From: Rhodobiaceae bacterium
Lineage (GTDB): Bacteria > Pseudomonadota > Alphaproteobacteria > Rhizobiales > Tepidamorphaceae
DNA length: 64,000 bases
NCBI GenBank assembly: GCA_020637895.1
Contig: JACKJP010000005.1
Span: 62,001-126,000, forward strand
Direction of reading: 5' to 3'
This document shows positions 8,715 to 19,863 of this stretch, piece after piece. Position 1 is the stretch's first letter; the number at the start of each line of letters is the position of its first letter. The position numbers and the translations under genes were made by a program. The notes under the pieces were generated by a model. That model worked only from the letters and a program-made list of their open reading frames with translations, did no database searches and was not told where the DNA came from.

Positions 8715-11035
8715 ATCGCGATTCCCATCGCCTCTTCTGCCCGCGCCTGCGCTTCGACCACGGCGAGCGCTGTCATGTTCACCACACCGCGGGCGGTGAC
8801 GGACGGCGTCAGAATGTGGGCGGGATAGGCAGTGCCGATCAGGATCGGGCCGATCGGCAGGCCATCGCCTACGGTCTTGATCAGTTCATAGGCGATATTC
8901 GCCGCATCAAGATTGGGCATAATCAGCATGTTCGCTTCGCCCGACAGCCGCGAACGCGTCATCACGCGCTGGCGAACCGCCTCCGACAGCGCCGCGTCGC
9001 CGTGCATCTCGCCATCGACCTCCATGCCGGGCGCCAGTTCCTCCAGCAAGGCCAGCGCCTTGCGCATCTTTGTGGCGCTCGGCCCGTCATGCGAGCCGAA
9101 ATTGGAATGCGAGAGAAGCGCCACCTTCGGTTCTATGCCGAAGCGGCGCACATGATGCGCGGCCAGCATTGTCATCTCTGCAATTTCCGCCGCGCTCGGA
9201 TCTTCCGTCACATAGGTATCGGCGATGAAGTAGGCGCCGCTGGACAGGATAACGAGGCTCAGAGCCGACAGGTCATGGGCGCCAGGCTGCAGGCCTATGA
9301 CATCGCGGACCGTCTTCAGATGGCGGCGGAAGCGGCCATCGAGGCCGCAGATCATCGCATCGGCGTCGCCTCGCCTGATCGCCACCGCCGCGATCGTGGC
9401 ATTGTTCGTGCGGATGATCGTCCGTGCCGCATCGGGCGTAACGCCCCGGCGCCCGGCGAGCTCCAGGAAGGTATCGACATAATCGCGGTAGCGGCGGTCG
9501 TCCTCGGGGTTGATGATCTCGAAATCCTTGCCCGGCCGGATGGAAAGTCCGAAGCGCTTCAGCCTCGTTTCGATCACCGCGGGCCGGCCAATCAGGATCG
9601 GCCGCGAGATGCCCTCCTCAATGCCGATCTGCGCGGCGCGCATGACGCGTTCATCCTCGCCCTCGGCATAGATGACGCGTTTGGGCTCTGCCTTGGCGCG
9701 CGAGAAGACCGGCTTCATGAGCATGCCCGAGCGGAATACGAAGCGGGAAAGCTCTTCGTCATAGGCGTCGAAATCCCTGATGGGCCGCGCCGCCAGGCCG
9801 CTTTCCATCGCGGCCCTGGCTACCGCCGGCGCGATCAGCAGGATCAGGCGCGGGTCGAAGGGACTGGGAATGAGGTAGTCGGCGCCAAAGGTTCGCGATT
9901 CGCCACCATAGGCCCTTGCAGCCACGTCTGAAGGCGCTTCGCGGGCAAGCTGCGCGATCGCTGTGACCGCCGCCCGCTTCATCTCCTCGTTGATACCTGT
10001 CGCGCCGACATCGAGAGCGCCGCGAAAGATATAAGGGAAACAGAGTACATTATTGACCTGATTGGGATAATCGGAACGGCCCGTGCAGACCATGGCATCG
10101 GGCCGCGCCGCCCTTGCGACATCCGGCATGATCTCCGGCACCGGGTTGGCAAGCGCGAGGATAAGCGGATGGTCGGCCATCCCGGCGAGCATGTCGGGCG
10201 TCAGGACGCCGCCTGCCGACAGGCCGAGAAAAATATCGGCGCCTTCGATGATCTCGCGAAGCGTCCGCTTGTCGGTCTTCTGGGCAAACGCGGCCAGCCA
10301 GCGATCCATGCCCTGCCTGCCGGTATGGACCACCCCGTCGATATCCGTTGCCCAGATATTCTCGCGCCGCGCCCCTAGCGAGACAAGCATGTTGAGGCAG
10401 GCGAGCGCTGCCGCGCCTGCCCCGGAAGTCACGATCTTGACGTCTTCCAGCTTCTTGCCGCCGATATCGAGCGCATTCAGAACAGCGGCGCCGACGATGA
10501 TCGCCGTCCCGTGCTGGTCGTCATGAAAGACCGGGATGTTCATCTTCTCCCGCAGGCGCTCCTCGATCTCGAAGCACTCCGGCGCCTTGATATCCTCCAG
10601 ATTGATCCCGCCGAAGGTTGGCTCCAGCGCCGACACCACGTCGACGACGCGGTCGGCGGTATCGGCGTCGATTTCGATATCGAAGACGTCGATACCGGCG
10701 AATTTCTTGAACAGGACCGCCTTGCCCTCCATCACCGGCTTTGCGGCGAGCGGCCCGATATTGCCGAGGCCTAGCACCGCCGTTCCGTTCGAGACGACGG
10801 CAACAAGATTGCCGCGCGCCGTGTAGTCATACGCCTTGGCCGGATCGGCGGCGATTTCCTCGCAGGGGACGGCGACGCCCGGCGAATAGGCAAGCGCAAG
10901 GTCGCGCTGGTTGCCGAGCGGCTTGGTCGCGCGGATTTCCAGCTTTCCGGGCTTTGGATGCTGATGATAGACCAGCGCGCCGGTCTTCAGATCGTCGGAA
11001 ATCGATTGCGCCACGAGTCCTGTTCCCCCGGTCAT
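8711..11035 (-). CDS. maeB: NADP-dependent malic enzyme with phosphotransacetylase-like domain
   Basis: The product oxidatively decarboxylates malate to pyruvate with reduction of NAD(P), feeding gluconeogenesis and NADPH supply. At 774 residues it has the hybrid layout of bacterial MaeB. The malic enzyme part covers about residues 1-435, with the signature [11 protein letters not shown], the metal-binding segment VFHDDQHGT and the nucleotide-binding [12 protein letters not shown]-terminal phosphate-acetyltransferase-like domain follows at about 440-774. In characterised hybrids that second domain lacks transacetylase activity and acts in acetyl-CoA regulation and oligomer formation; that is family knowledge. 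The downstream glycosyltransferase overlaps by four bases. The start is an ATG shortly before the conserved region [15 protein letters not shown]. Confidence 0.95.
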   Translation of the reverse strand: MTGGTGLVAQSISDDLKTGALVYHQHPKPGKLEIRATKPLGNQRDLALAYSPGVAVPCEEIAADPAKAYDYTARGNLVAVVSNGTAVLGLGNIGPLAAKPVMEGKAVLFKKFAGIDVFDIEIDADTADRVVDVVSALEPTFGGINLEDIKAPECFEIEERLREKMNIPVFHDDQHGTAIIVGAAVLNALDIGGKKLEDVKIVTSGAGAAALACLNMLVSLGARRENIWATDIDGVVHTGRQGMDRWLAAFAQKTDKRTLREIIEGADIFLGLSAGGVLTPDMLAGMADHPLILALANPVPEIMPDVARAARPDAMVCTGRSDYPNQVNNVLCFPYIFRGALDVGATGINEEMKRAAVTAIAQLAREAPSDVAARAYGGESRTFGADYLIPSPFDPRLILLIAPAVARAAMESGLAARPIRDFDAYDEELSRFVFRSGMLMKPVFSRAKAEPKRVIYAEGEDERVMRAAQIGIEEGISRPILIGRPAVIETRLKRFGLSIRPGKDFEIINPEDDRRYRDYVDTFLELAGRRGVTPDAARTIIRTNNATIAAVAIRRGDADAMICGLDGRFRRHLKTVRDVIGLQPGAHDLSALSLVILSSGAYFIADTYVTEDPSAAEIAEMTMLAAHHVRRFGIEPKVALLSHSNFGSHDGPSATKMRKALALLEELAPGMEVDGEMHGDAALSEAVRQRVMTRSRLSGEANMLIMPNLDAANIAYELIKTVGDGLPIGPILIGTAYPAHILTPSVTARGVVNMTALAVVEAQARAEEAMGIAI

Positions 11036-11120
11036 TCTGACTTGCCCGGCCGATTGCGTCGGACTTCAGCAGTCTTGACGCAATTTCATGACGGTACAAG
11101 CACGCCGATAGGCGCAGGGA

Positions 11121-12908
11121 TCAGCCGTTCTTGGGCAGGTTCAACCGAATATGTAGCTCACGCAGCTGCTTGGCGCTTGCACCGGAAGGCGCGCCCATCA
11201 GCAGATCTTCAGCGCGCTGGTTCATCGGGAACAGCGTCACTTCACGCAGGTTCTTCGCGCCAACCAGCAACATCACGATCCGGTCGACACCGGCGGCCAT
11301 GCCACCATGCGGCGGCGCGCCATAGTGGAAGGCGCGGTAAAGCCCGCCGAACCGTTCCTCGACGGTAGCGCGATCGAGGCCGGCAATCTCGAATGCCTTG
11401 ACCATCGTGTCAGGCAGATGGTTGCGGATGCCGCCCGAGGCGATCTCGAAGCCGTTGCAGACCAGATCGTACTGGAATGCCTTGATGGTCAGCGGGTCCT
11501 GACCTTCAAGCGCTTCCATGCCGCCCTGGGGCATGGAGAACGGGTTGTGCGAAAACTCGACCTTCTTTTCTTCCTCGTCCCACTCGTAGAACGGGAAATC
11601 GACGATCCAGGCGAGTTCGAAGCGCTCGCGGTCGACAAGGTTCAGCTCCTCGCCGGCGCGCGTGCGCGCATCGCCCGCGAAGGACGCAAATTTCGCCGGG
11701 TCGCCGGCAACGAAGAAGCAGGCATCGCCGTCGCCGAGTCCGAGCTGCGCGGCAATGGCGGCCGTGCGTTCATGACCGATATTCTTGGCAATCGGACCGG
11801 CGCCCTCGAGCGCATCGCCTTCCTTTCGCCAGAAGATGTAACCGAGACCGGGCTGACCCTCGCCCTGCGCCCAGGAGTTCATCCGGTCGCAGAATGCGCG
11901 AGAACCGCCAGTGCGGGCGGGTATGGCCCAGACTTCGGCCTTGTCGTCGCCCGCCAGAATGTTGGCGAAGACCTTGAAGCCGGAACCGCGGAAATGCTCG
12001 GACACGGCGTCCATGACAATCGGATTGCGCAGATCAGGCTTGTCGGTGCCGTATTTGCGCATCGCCTCATCATAGGGAATGCGCGGGAAGGAAGCCGTTA
12101 CCGGCCTGCCCTCGGCAAATTCCTCGAAGACGCCGCGCAGCACCGGTTCCATCGTGGCCAGCACATCGTCCTGCGTGACGAAGCTCATCTCCAGATCGAG
12201 CTGATAAAACTCGCCAGGCAGACGGTCAGCACGCGGATCTTCGTCGCGGAAGCATGGCGCGATCTGGAAATAGCGGTCGAAGCCGGAAACCATCAACAGC
12301 TGCTTGTACTGCTGCGGCGCCTGCGGCAGCGCGTAGAACTCACCGGGATGAATGCGCGAAGGCACCAGAAAATCACGCGCGCCCTCGGGCGACGATGCCG
12401 TCAGGATCGGCGTGGAAAATTCGGTGAACCCCACCTCTTCCATGCGCTTGCGCATTGCGCCGATGACTTTGGTGCGCTGGATGATGTTGCGGTGGAGCGT
12501 TTCGCGGCGCAGATCGAGGAACCGGTAACGCAGACGGATATCCTCCGGATAATCGGGTTCTCCGAACACCGGTAGCGGCAGTTCTTCTGCCTTGCTGAGC
12601 ACTTCGATCTCGGCGGCAAAAACCTCAATCGCACCGGTCGGTAGTCCTTCGTTGACCGTCTCGGGCGTGCGCGCCTTGACCGTCCCGTCTATCCGGACGA
12701 CCCATTCGGCGCGCAGCGTCTCGGCGACCGCGAAGGCCGGACTATCCGGATCGGCGACGATCTGCGTCATGCCATAGTGATCACGCAGATCGATGAACAG
12801 CACCCCGCCATGATCGCGCACGCGGTGCACCCATCCCGACAGGCGGGCGGTCGCGCCGACATCGCTGGCGCGCAGTGCGCCACAGGTGGTGGAACGGTAA
12901 CGGTGCAT
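11121..12908 (-). CDS. aspS: Aspartyl-tRNA synthetase
   Basis: Charges tRNA-Asp, and in many alphaproteobacteria also tRNA-Asn, with aspartate. The 595-residue length is that of the bacterial type, which carries the extra GAD insertion domain. The N-terminal anticodon-binding OB-fold begins with [18 protein letters not shown] and includes [22 protein letters not shown]. Class II motif 2 is visible as [19 protein letters not shown] near residue 220. Motif 3 is near the C-terminus as [14 protein letters not shown]. Whether it is discriminating cannot be decided here; finding gatCAB and no asnS elsewhere in the genome would point to a non-discriminating enzyme. It is divergent from rnd and separated from maeB by 85 bases. 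Confidence 0.97.
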   Translation of the reverse strand: MHRYRSTTCGALRASDVGATARLSGWVHRVRDHGGVLFIDLRDHYGMTQIVADPDSPAFAVAETLRAEWVVRIDGTVKARTPETVNEGLPTGAIEVFAAEIEVLSKAEELPLPVFGEPDYPEDIRLRYRFLDLRRETLHRNIIQRTKVIGAMRKRMEEVGFTEFSTPILTASSPEGARDFLVPSRIHPGEFYALPQAPQQYKQLLMVSGFDRYFQIAPCFRDEDPRADRLPGEFYQLDLEMSFVTQDDVLATMEPVLRGVFEEFAEGRPVTASFPRIPYDEAMRKYGTDKPDLRNPIVMDAVSEHFRGSGFKVFANILAGDDKAEVWAIPARTGGSRAFCDRMNSWAQGEGQPGLGYIFWRKEGDALEGAGPIAKNIGHERTAAIAAQLGLGDGDACFFVAGDPAKFASFAGDARTRAGEELNLVDRERFELAWIVDFPFYEWDEEEKKVEFSHNPFSMPQGGMEALEGQDPLTIKAFQYDLVCNGFEIASGGIRNHLPDTMVKAFEIAGLDRATVEERFGGLYRAFHYGAPPHGGMAAGVDRIVMLLVGAKNLREVTLFPMNQRAEDLLMGAPSGASAKQLRELHIRLNLPKNG

Positions 12909-13045
12909 CGATCTCTAGCCTTGCAATTTCATGTGGTCTTACGCGCCGCGGACAAGCGCATGGGGATGCTGATTTGTCAAGAATGGCGGGGTTCGCGGCC
13001 ATCCATGGTGGCGCGGTCAAACTTCCCTTGCTATAGCGACATTCC

Positions 13046-14203
13046 ATGGAACTGATCACAACCACAAAAGCCCTGGAGCACGCCTGTCAGAAGCTCGCCG
13101 GGGAACCCTATATCGCCATCGATACCGAGTTCATGCGGGAATCGACCTATTGGTCGAAGCTGTGCCTCGTCCAGCTTGCGGGCCGCGACAAGCTTCCGGT
13201 CATCGTTGACTCGATGGCCGACGGACTTTCGCTGGAGCCGTTGTTCAGGCTGCTTGCCGACGAATCGGTCATCAAGGTGTTCCATGCAGCGCGCCAGGAC
13301 GTCGAGATATTCCATCACATGACCGGTGATGTGCCCTCGCCGCTTTTCGACACTCAGGTTGCCGCGGCGGTTTGCGGCTATGGCGAACAGGTGGCCTACG
13401 ATCAGCTGGTGCGACGCACCAGCGGCGCGAATATCGACAAGAGCCACCGCTTCACCGACTGGAGCCGTCGGCCACTGAGCGAGAAGCAGCTGCATTACGC
13501 CGCAGCTGACGTCGAACACCTGATCGACGTCTACGAAGCGCTGGCAGCCGAGCTTGAACAGTCGGGCCGGAGCGAGTGGATCGGCGAGGAAATTGCCGTT
13601 CTTTCATCACCTTCAACCTATTCCGCTTCTCCGGAAGAAGCATGGAAGCGCCTGAAATTGCGGGCGCGCAAGCCAGTTGAACTCGCTGCGACGCAGGCGC
13701 TCGCGGCCTGGCGCGAGGAAGCTGCGCAGGCGCGCGATGTTCCGCGCAGCCGCATCGTCAAGGACGACATGATCTATGACGTCGCCGCTCAGTTGCCGGA
13801 CACACGCGAGGCGCTCGGTCAGCTTCGCAGCGTTCCGAAGGGCTTTGAGCGCTCGCAATCGGGCGGCGAGATTCTCGACATTGTCGGCAGGGTCAAGGCG
13901 CTGCCGCGCGACAGACTTCCAGCGATCCCGCGCAATCCCAGGCCGAACGGGCAGCCCGGCGCTGTCGCAGACCTGATGAAGGTGCTCCTGAAAGCCGTGA
14001 GCGAGCAGCACAAGGTCGCCTCGCGCCTCATTGCCAACGTCGATGACATCGAACAGATTGCACTCGACGACAACGCGGACGTGCCGGCGCTTCATGGCTG
14101 GCGGCGCAAGATATTCGGCGAACTTGCCCTCGACCTCAAACATGGTCGTTTGACCCTCGGGATCAGGGGACGTTCTGTCGAGGTCACCCGGACTGGCGAA
14201 TAG
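13046..14203 (+). CDS. rnd: Ribonuclease D
   Basis: A 3'-to-5' exoribonuclease that trims the 3' ends of tRNA and other stable RNA precursors. The DEDD exonuclease residues are visible: DTE in YIAIDTEFMRE (near residue 27), Asp in HAARQDVEIFHH, and the third motif YAAADVEHLIDVYEAL near residue 155. HRDC-like helical regions follow, as expected for a product of 385 residues. It is divergent from aspS and convergent with ppx, with 24 bases between the stops and no clear terminator. This arrangement beside aspS is common in alphaproteobacteria. Confidence 0.95.
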   Translation: MELITTTKALEHACQKLAGEPYIAIDTEFMRESTYWSKLCLVQLAGRDKLPVIVDSMADGLSLEPLFRLLADESVIKVFHAARQDVEIFHHMTGDVPSPLFDTQVAAAVCGYGEQVAYDQLVRRTSGANIDKSHRFTDWSRRPLSEKQLHYAAADVEHLIDVYEALAAELEQSGRSEWIGEEIAVLSSPSTYSASPEEAWKRLKLRARKPVELAATQALAAWREEAAQARDVPRSRIVKDDMIYDVAAQLPDTREALGQLRSVPKGFERSQSGGEILDIVGRVKALPRDRLPAIPRNPRPNGQPGAVADLMKVLLKAVSEQHKVASRLIANVDDIEQIALDDNADVPALHGWRRKIFGELALDLKHGRLTLGIRGRSVEVTRTGE

Positions 14204-14227
14204 CGCCTTCGGGACCGGGACTGCCGA

Positions 14228-15820
14228 TCAGACGATCCGCGTTTCGGGTTCGCGCCCGATCAGCTTCGCCAGTTGACGCAGCCGCTTCTCGGTGCGGGCG
14301 CCGGCAAGCCCGGCGAGATCAGATGGCAGGGTCAGCACCAGCCTGTCTCCCTCCACCATCATGGGTGCACGCGGAAGAACACCCGGCATCGACGCGGTGA
14401 TCATGTAGGCGACTCTCATCGCACCGCCAAGAATGCGGGCGCGGTCCAGCATGCGGGCACTGATCAACTCGCGAATGCCCGGCGGGTGGGCGCCATTGAG
14501 GCCGGTATGCCGCAGGTAGACCGCCATGCCGATATACGCGCGGCCGGGATGATCCACGGACGTGAAATTGGCATGAAGGATGATGTTGAGACTTTGAATG
14601 CCTCGATAGTCCGGGTGTGCGCGCCAGCCGATGTCGGCGAGCAGACAGGCTGTGTGCCGCAGGCGCCGTTCCGTCGGCGTTTCATCGATTTTCGACGAGA
14701 CCAGAAACGCGTCTGTCCACTCGCAAAGCTCAACGGCATGGCGCGGCGAGCGCGAGCGCAGCTGGGCCATCTCGCTGGCCGAAAGGATCAGCGGGTCCTG
14801 GGCGCGCTGTTCGTCAGAGAGCAGCCCGTAAAGATAGCCTTCGCGCACGCCAAGCGACGACATGCATACGTAGGAGGGCTGCTGAACCTCCACGAGTTTT
14901 TCCAGCACCAGCGCACCAAGCGGGAGCAGGTCGCGGCGGGCCGATGAAACCTGCTCGATGGAGTCGAGCGTCGTCACATCGACCGTGCGCGCGACCTTTG
15001 CGAAATCGAGCGCCTCATCCGGCGTCATCGCGTATTGATGAATGACGTGCAGCGGATAATTGCATTGCGCCATGTGGAGCCGGGCAAGCGCGCGGAACGT
15101 GCCGCCGACGGCATAAAATGCCCGCCCCTTGCCGGCCTTGAGAACGCCCGTACCGGCAAATGCGGAATCGACGATCGCAGCGGCATTCTTCATCGACGAG
15201 CCGGCAAGATCGCGGAGCCTCAGGCCGCCAAGCGGCAGGGTTACGCCCTCGCCGATCTGGCCATGCGCGATATCGATCAGCTCGAGGCTGCCGCCGCCGA
15301 GATCGCCGCAGATTCCGTCTGGATCTTCGGTGCCCGCGACGATGCCGAGCGCTGAGAGCTCTGCCTCGCGACTGCCGGACAGAATCTCGATCTTTCGGCC
15401 GACCGCCTCTTCGGCGGCCGCTGCGAATTCCGGTCCGTTTTCCGCTTCCCGCACGGCCGCGGTTGCCAGCACGTGGCACTGCTGAACATCCATCTGATCG
15501 CACAGTAGCCGGAACCGGCGCAGCGCCCGGAGCGCCTCTTCCACCGCCGCATCGGCCAGCTGGCCCCGGCTTGCGACTTCCCGACCCAGACCGCAAAGCA
15601 CCTTCTCGTTGAAGACAGGCGTCGGCGACCGGGTCAGCCCTTCATAGACAACCAGGCGAACCGAATTCGAACCGATATCGATGACCGCGACGTGCTGATG
15701 GCCCGGTATTCGCCCGAGAACCGGCGCGTCCAGGAGCGTCCGCGCCTGCTCAAGCGAGCGGTCTGGTCGTTCAGTGTCGCTCAAGGGTTTGGGGGAAATG
15801 TTGTTTGAGAGATTTGCCAC
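14228..15820 (-). CDS. ppx: Exopolyphosphatase / pppGpp phosphatase family protein
   Basis: Removes terminal phosphate from polyphosphate; some members also hydrolyse pppGpp. The 530-residue protein has the sugar-kinase/Hsp70-like ATPase fold, with the first phosphate-binding motif [16 protein letters not shown] near residue 46 and [13 protein letters not shown] near residue 170. An HD-like helical C-terminal part follows. The assigned start is a GTG that overlaps the end of ppk by 50 bases. A TTG 36 bases further in would cut the overlap to 14 and keep all conserved motifs, so the exact start is uncertain. It is cotranscribed after ppk, pairing polyphosphate synthesis with breakdown. Confidence 0.93.
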   Translation of the reverse strand: MANLSNNISPKPLSDTERPDRSLEQARTLLDAPVLGRIPGHQHVAVIDIGSNSVRLVVYEGLTRSPTPVFNEKVLCGLGREVASRGQLADAAVEEALRALRRFRLLCDQMDVQQCHVLATAAVREAENGPEFAAAAEEAVGRKIEILSGSREAELSALGIVAGTEDPDGICGDLGGGSLELIDIAHGQIGEGVTLPLGGLRLRDLAGSSMKNAAAIVDSAFAGTGVLKAGKGRAFYAVGGTFRALARLHMAQCNYPLHVIHQYAMTPDEALDFAKVARTVDVTTLDSIEQVSSARRDLLPLGALVLEKLVEVQQPSYVCMSSLGVREGYLYGLLSDEQRAQDPLILSASEMAQLRSRSPRHAVELCEWTDAFLVSSKIDETPTERRLRHTACLLADIGWRAHPDYRGIQSLNIILHANFTSVDHPGRAYIGMAVYLRHTGLNGAHPPGIRELISARMLDRARILGGAMRVAYMITASMPGVLPRAPMMVEGDRLVLTLPSDLAGLAGARTEKRLRQLAKLIGREPETRIV

Positions 15821-17972
15821 GTCCAGACAGACTTGGGTTCGTCATGAAGTAACGATGGGCGTTGAACGCCTCCTCGGGAGTTGCCGCGATGATGCGCCGT
15901 GCGCTGCCATCGGGCAAGAGCAACCAGCTTTGATCGGTATCTTTCAGGTTGGCAACCATGATCTGGTCCAAAACCTGTTCATGCACAGTTGCATTTTCCA
16001 GCCGCACGAGCGCTTCGACCCGGCGATCGAGATTTCGCGGCATCAGATCGGCTGAACCGATGAACACGGCAGCGTCCTTCGACGGCAGTCCCTTGCCCTT
16101 GCCGAAGCAGTAGATGCGCGAGTGTTCGAGGAAGCGACCGACGATGCTTTTCACACGGATATTGTCGGAAAGACCCGGTACGCCTGGCCTCAGGCAGCAT
16201 ATGCCGCGCACCACGAGATCGACCTTCACACCGGCCTGACCGGCCCGGTAGAGCGCATCGATGATCGCCGGATCGACAAGCGAGTTCATCTTCAGCCAGA
16301 TGGCGCCGGGCCGTCCGGCCTTCACATGGGCGATCTCGTCGTCGATATGCTGGATAATCGTCTTGCGGACCGAGAAGGGAGAAACGACCATCCGCTCCAT
16401 GTCGGCCGGATCGGCATAGCCCGTGATGAAATTGAAGATGCGGGCAACATCGCGGCCAACGGCCAGATCAGCGGTGAAATAGGACAGATCGGTATAGATG
16501 CGGGCGGTGATCGGGTGATAGTTGCCGGTCCCGATATGTACATATGAGGCCAGTTGCCCCCCCTCACGGCGAACGACCAGTGACAGCTTGGCGTGCGTTT
16601 TCAGTTCGACGAAGCCGTAGACGACCTGGACACCGGCGCGCTCCAGATCGCGCGCCCAGCGGATATTCGCCTCTTCATCGAAGCGCGCCTTGAGTTCGAC
16701 GACCGCCGTCACCGACTTGCCCGCCTCTGCCGCCTCGATCAGCGCCCGGACGATCGGGGAGTCGTTGCTGGTACGGTAGAGCGTCTGCTTGATGGCGACG
16801 ACATCGGGGTCGTTCGCCGCCTGCTTGAGAAACTGCAGGACGACGTCGAACGATTCGTAAGGGTGATGGACCACCAGGTCCTTCTGCCGGATAGCGGCCA
16901 GGCAATCGCCGCCATGATCGCGGATACGCTCCGGGAAACGCGGCGTATAGGGCGTGAATTTGAGTTCCGGACGGTCGACGGAAACGAGTTGCGAAAGATC
17001 GGCCATCGCCAGCAGCCCGTCTATTGTGCGCACCTCGTCCGGCGCCACGGACAGGTTCTTGGCAACGAATTGCCTCATATCGTCCGGCATGCCGGCATCG
17101 AGTTCCAGCCGGATCACCGAACCGCGACGGCGTTGCTTGAGAGCGGTCTCGAAGAACCGGACAAGATCTTCCGCCTCTTCCTCGACCTCGATATCGCTGT
17201 CTCGCACGACGCGGAAAGCACCCTTGCTTCGCACGGTGTAACCGGGAAAGAGCCGCCCGATGAAGAGGATGATCACTTCTTCCAGGATCATGAAGCGTTG
17301 CGGCCCCCTGCCCGTCTGCGGCAGCGCGATGAACCGCTCGACCTTGAGCGGAATGCGCACCAGTGCCCGCAGCAGCTTCCCGTCGCCGGGGCGAACCAGT
17401 TCAAGCGCGAGGGTAAAGCCGAGATTGGGGATGAAGGGAAACGGATGGGCCGGATCGATCGCGAGCGGCGTCAGAACCGGGAACGCTGCCTCCAGAAACT
17501 TCGTTTCGAGCCACTGACGGTCCTTGGCACTGACTTCATCTGCCGAAATCAGGGCTATACCCTCTGCCGACAGATCGGTCCGAATGCCGCGCCAGACTTC
17601 CTGCTGTTCGGCCGTGAGCGCGTCTGCCGCCTGGGCGATACGCTGAAGCTGCTCGCCCGGGGTCAGTCCGTCCTGGCTGCGCGCACCGATTCCCGCATGG
17701 TACTGCGAAAGCAGACCCGCCACGCGAACCATGAAGAATTCGTCGAGGTTATTTGCCGAGATCGACAGAAAGCGGAGACGTTCAAGCAGCGGGTGATTGA
17801 CGTTTCGCGCCTCTTCCAGCACCCGGCGATTGAAGCCGAGCCACGAAAGTTCGCGGTTGATGAAACGCTCGGGCGAATTCATCAACTCGATGCCAGACGG
17901 GCGCTCGGCCGCCGCGACCGTTTCCGGCACCGGCTTTTCCGCCAAAGGCTTCCTGGTCTGAACTCCGGCCAT
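15771..17972 (-). CDS. ppk: Polyphosphate kinase
   Basis: Makes polyphosphate from the terminal phosphate of ATP through a phosphohistidine intermediate. The 733 residues match the Ppk1 family. The N-terminal domain opens with [21 protein letters not shown] and the tail includes [14 protein letters not shown]. The two functional histidines lie in the phospholipase-D-like half: [11 protein letters not shown] (the phosphorylated His) and [10 protein letters not shown]. The N-terminal 30 residues before the conserved start are Ala/Glu/Pro-rich and vary in the family. A PhoB-like box lies 66-83 bases upstream, suggesting induction under phosphate limitation. ppx follows directly with overlapping ends. 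Confidence 0.97.
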   Translation of the reverse strand: MAGVQTRKPLAEKPVPETVAAAERPSGIELMNSPERFINRELSWLGFNRRVLEEARNVNHPLLERLRFLSISANNLDEFFMVRVAGLLSQYHAGIGARSQDGLTPGEQLQRIAQAADALTAEQQEVWRGIRTDLSAEGIALISADEVSAKDRQWLETKFLEAAFPVLTPLAIDPAHPFPFIPNLGFTLALELVRPGDGKLLRALVRIPLKVERFIALPQTGRGPQRFMILEEVIILFIGRLFPGYTVRSKGAFRVVRDSDIEVEEEAEDLVRFFETALKQRRRGSVIRLELDAGMPDDMRQFVAKNLSVAPDEVRTIDGLLAMADLSQLVSVDRPELKFTPYTPRFPERIRDHGGDCLAAIRQKDLVVHHPYESFDVVLQFLKQAANDPDVVAIKQTLYRTSNDSPIVRALIEAAEAGKSVTAVVELKARFDEEANIRWARDLERAGVQVVYGFVELKTHAKLSLVVRREGGQLASYVHIGTGNYHPITARIYTDLSYFTADLAVGRDVARIFNFITGYADPADMERMVVSPFSVRKTIIQHIDDEIAHVKAGRPGAIWLKMNSLVDPAIIDALYRAGQAGVKVDLVVRGICCLRPGVPGLSDNIRVKSIVGRFLEHSRIYCFGKGKGLPSKDAAVFIGSADLMPRNLDRRVEALVRLENATVHEQVLDQIMVANLKDTDQSWLLLPDGSARRIIAATPEEAFNAHRYFMTNPSLSGRGKSLKQHFPQTLERH

Positions 17973-18037
17973 TCCCGCTCATCCACTTCCCGAAAAACCG
18001 CCAATATCCCTCAAGGACAAGTGGCTATTCTAATTAG

Positions 18038-18055
18038 ATGACGGATTTACGTCAC
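18038..18055 (-). promoter_or_regulatory. PhoB-like (PHO) box upstream of ppk
   Basis: Read on the minus strand, the 18 bases GTGACGTAAATCCGTCAT match the classical two-repeat PHO box (CTGTCATAAATCTGTCAT) at 14 of 18 positions by my comparison, including the AAAT centre and the whole GTCAT of the second repeat. A possible -10 (TAGAAT, 18028-18033) follows. It sits in the right place and orientation to control ppk-ppx, known phosphate-regulon members in several bacteria. Confidence 0.6.
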
Positions 18056-18077
18056 TAGAACGCTAAGAACGGCAGGC

Positions 18078-18743
18078 TCACCCGGCCATTCCTTCAAGCG
18101 TACGGAGCACGAGCCCCCGGGTCAGAGGGCGCTGCTGGCTCAGCGTCTCCCGGTCAAGCTCGGCGACAACATCGCGCACGAAGGCGTAAGAGCGCTCCAC
18201 CCGGGGCAGTGCGGCCTTGAGCGCGGGCGCCTCGATGGCAAGCTGCCGGTCAGCGCAATGCTTGACGAACAGCGCCGCAATCAACTCGTCATCCGGCGGA
18301 TCGATGGTCACACTGTCAGCACCGCGCAGGCGCGACGCCAGATCGCGCGTCTCGAGCGGCCATGTTCCAGGCTCGGCGCGCGCCGTCATAAGGATCGGTC
18401 TCGGCGCGGTCGCTGCCTCATTGAACAGGTGGAAGAGCAGCGTTTCGTCGGCGAAGCCGGCATCGCAGTCCTCCACCACAACTGCCGGTGCCGCGCGCAC
18501 CTGATCGGCGCGTACTATCTGCCGGGCCGAGAAGACCGCGGCCGCATGGTCCTCGGCCCATATCGCCGCAAGATGGCTCTTGCCGCTGGCGACAGGTCCG
18601 GTCAGCACCAGCACGCCACGACGCCAGCTGTCAGTCGCGGCAAGCCGCTCACGCGCTGCCAGATTTGCCGGCGAGGCAAGAAAATCGTCCCGCCCCAACG
18701 ACGGGTCCGACGCCAGATCCATGACAAGCTGCCTGCCGGGCAT
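18078..18743 (-). CDS. hdaA: Hda-like DnaA-related AAA+ protein (regulatory inactivation of DnaA)
   Basis: A 221-residue AAA+ protein related to the DnaA ATPase core but lacking the C-terminal DNA-binding domain, like HdaA of Caulobacter. Such proteins, with the sliding clamp, promote ATP hydrolysis on DnaA to prevent re-initiation. Visible are the N-terminal clamp-binding-like segment GRQLVMDL (residues 3-10), Walker A GPVASGKSHLA, a Walker B-like VVVEDCDA, and a lid region with RLRGADSVTIDPPDDE. The ATG overlaps the stop of the permease upstream by one base, which fixes this start over a longer frame running antisense-like through the permease. This order (permease, hdaA, ppk) recurs in Hyphomicrobiales. 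Confidence 0.85.
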   Translation of the reverse strand: MPGRQLVMDLASDPSLGRDDFLASPANLAARERLAATDSWRRGVLVLTGPVASGKSHLAAIWAEDHAAAVFSARQIVRADQVRAAPAVVVEDCDAGFADETLLFHLFNEAATAPRPILMTARAEPGTWPLETRDLASRLRGADSVTIDPPDDELIAALFVKHCADRQLAIEAPALKAALPRVERSYAFVRDVVAELDRETLSQQRPLTRGLVLRTLEGMAG

Positions 18744-19828
18744 CAGATGCCGCCGCCGCCTTCGCCGGTACTGCCGCGATAAAGCCGGCTGGCGAGATAA
18801 TGCCGAAGCGCAAAGCGTGAAACGACGCCGATTGCCGCCGCGATCGGCACAGCCAGCAGCATGCCGACGAAGCCGAACAGGTAACCGAACGCGAACAGGG
18901 CGAACATCAGCCATACCGGATGCAGGCCGATATTATCGCCAACGAGTTTGGGAGACAGGAAGTTTCCTTCCAGAAACTGTCCGACGAAGAAAACGCCTGC
19001 GACCACGCCAATCATCACGTAATCCGGCCAGAACTGAACGAGCGCGACGCCCAGCGACACCGCCAGCCCGACGATCGATCCGACATAGGGGATGAAGCTG
19101 ATCAGGCCGGCGCCGAGACCGATCAGCAGGCCGAAATTCAGCCCGGTCAGCGTCAGCCCTATGCCATAGAAGAGCCCGAGAACGATGCAGACCGTACCCT
19201 GCCCGCGCACGAAACCCGCAAGAGCGGTGTCGATATCATGCATGAGCTGGCGGATTGAGGTTACGTGCTCGCGCGGCAGCCAGCTGTCGACCTTGGCAAC
19301 CATGTTGTCCCAGTCGAGCAGGAGATAGAATGCAACCACGGGCGTCACGACAAGCAGTGAGACGATGTTGACGAAGGCGAGCCCGCCGCTAAGCAATGAT
19401 TTCGCAATGCCCGCGAGCCATGACCCGGCAGTCCCGATCATGCCGGAGAACTGGCCATTCTGACCGCCGTCTCCGACGTCGAAATACTGGGCAATGCGCG
19501 AATTGGCGAGTTTGGAAATCAGATCCTGCAGCTTGCTGACAAGCGTCGGCATTGTATCGGCGAAATCGGCAAGCTGGTGGATCAACGTCGGCACGATGGC
19601 AAGAAACGCCAGAACGAAGAGCAGCACGAAAACCAGCGTGATGACGACAGTCGCGAGCATGCGGCTGAGGCCAAGTCGCTCCAGCCGGTCGGCTACCGGA
19701 TCGAGAAAATAAGCGAGCGCCATACCGGCGACAAAAGGCAGCAGGATGCCGCGGAGCAGCCATAGGGCTATTCCTGTCGCGAGCAGGACGATCAACCAAG
19801 CCTTGATCTGCTGCCTTATCGTCATCAC
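18743..19828 (-). CDS. AI-2E family transporter (PerM/YhhT-like membrane protein)
   Basis: A 361-residue polytopic inner-membrane protein of the AI-2 exporter family, in which only some members have a tested substrate. The N-terminal pair of helices (AWLIVLLATGIALWLLRGILLPFVAG...) and the following strongly hydrophobic helix (VVITLVFVLLFVLAFLAI) come before a polar central part (DTMPTLVSKLQDLISKLANSR). The C-terminal half has several helices, including GLNFGLLIGLGAGLISFIPYVG, a conserved loop-helix of the family. Its function here is unknown. It lies between the pgsA-like gene and hdaA in a leftward operon-like series with tight spacing. Confidence 0.85.
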   Translation of the reverse strand: MMTIRQQIKAWLIVLLATGIALWLLRGILLPFVAGMALAYFLDPVADRLERLGLSRMLATVVITLVFVLLFVLAFLAIVPTLIHQLADFADTMPTLVSKLQDLISKLANSRIAQYFDVGDGGQNGQFSGMIGTAGSWLAGIAKSLLSGGLAFVNIVSLLVVTPVVAFYLLLDWDNMVAKVDSWLPREHVTSIRQLMHDIDTALAGFVRGQGTVCIVLGLFYGIGLTLTGLNFGLLIGLGAGLISFIPYVGSIVGLAVSLGVALVQFWPDYVMIGVVAGVFFVGQFLEGNFLSPKLVGDNIGLHPVWLMFALFAFGYLFGFVGMLLAVPIAAAIGVVSRFALRHYLASRLYRGSTGEGGGGI

Positions 19829-19863
19829 GCGAACGCCCTTCCGCGAATTCCAGATGAGAGACC

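Noticed and set aside
8561..9931. A 456-residue open frame on the plus strand
   Set aside because: Antisense to maeB and the family 4 glycosyltransferase, both of which are certain.
11307..12575. A 422-residue open frame on the plus strand
   Set aside because: Antisense to aspS; no domain or ribosome-binding site.
16593..18041. A 482-residue open frame on the plus strand
   Set aside because: Antisense to ppk, and it would run across the ppk promoter.
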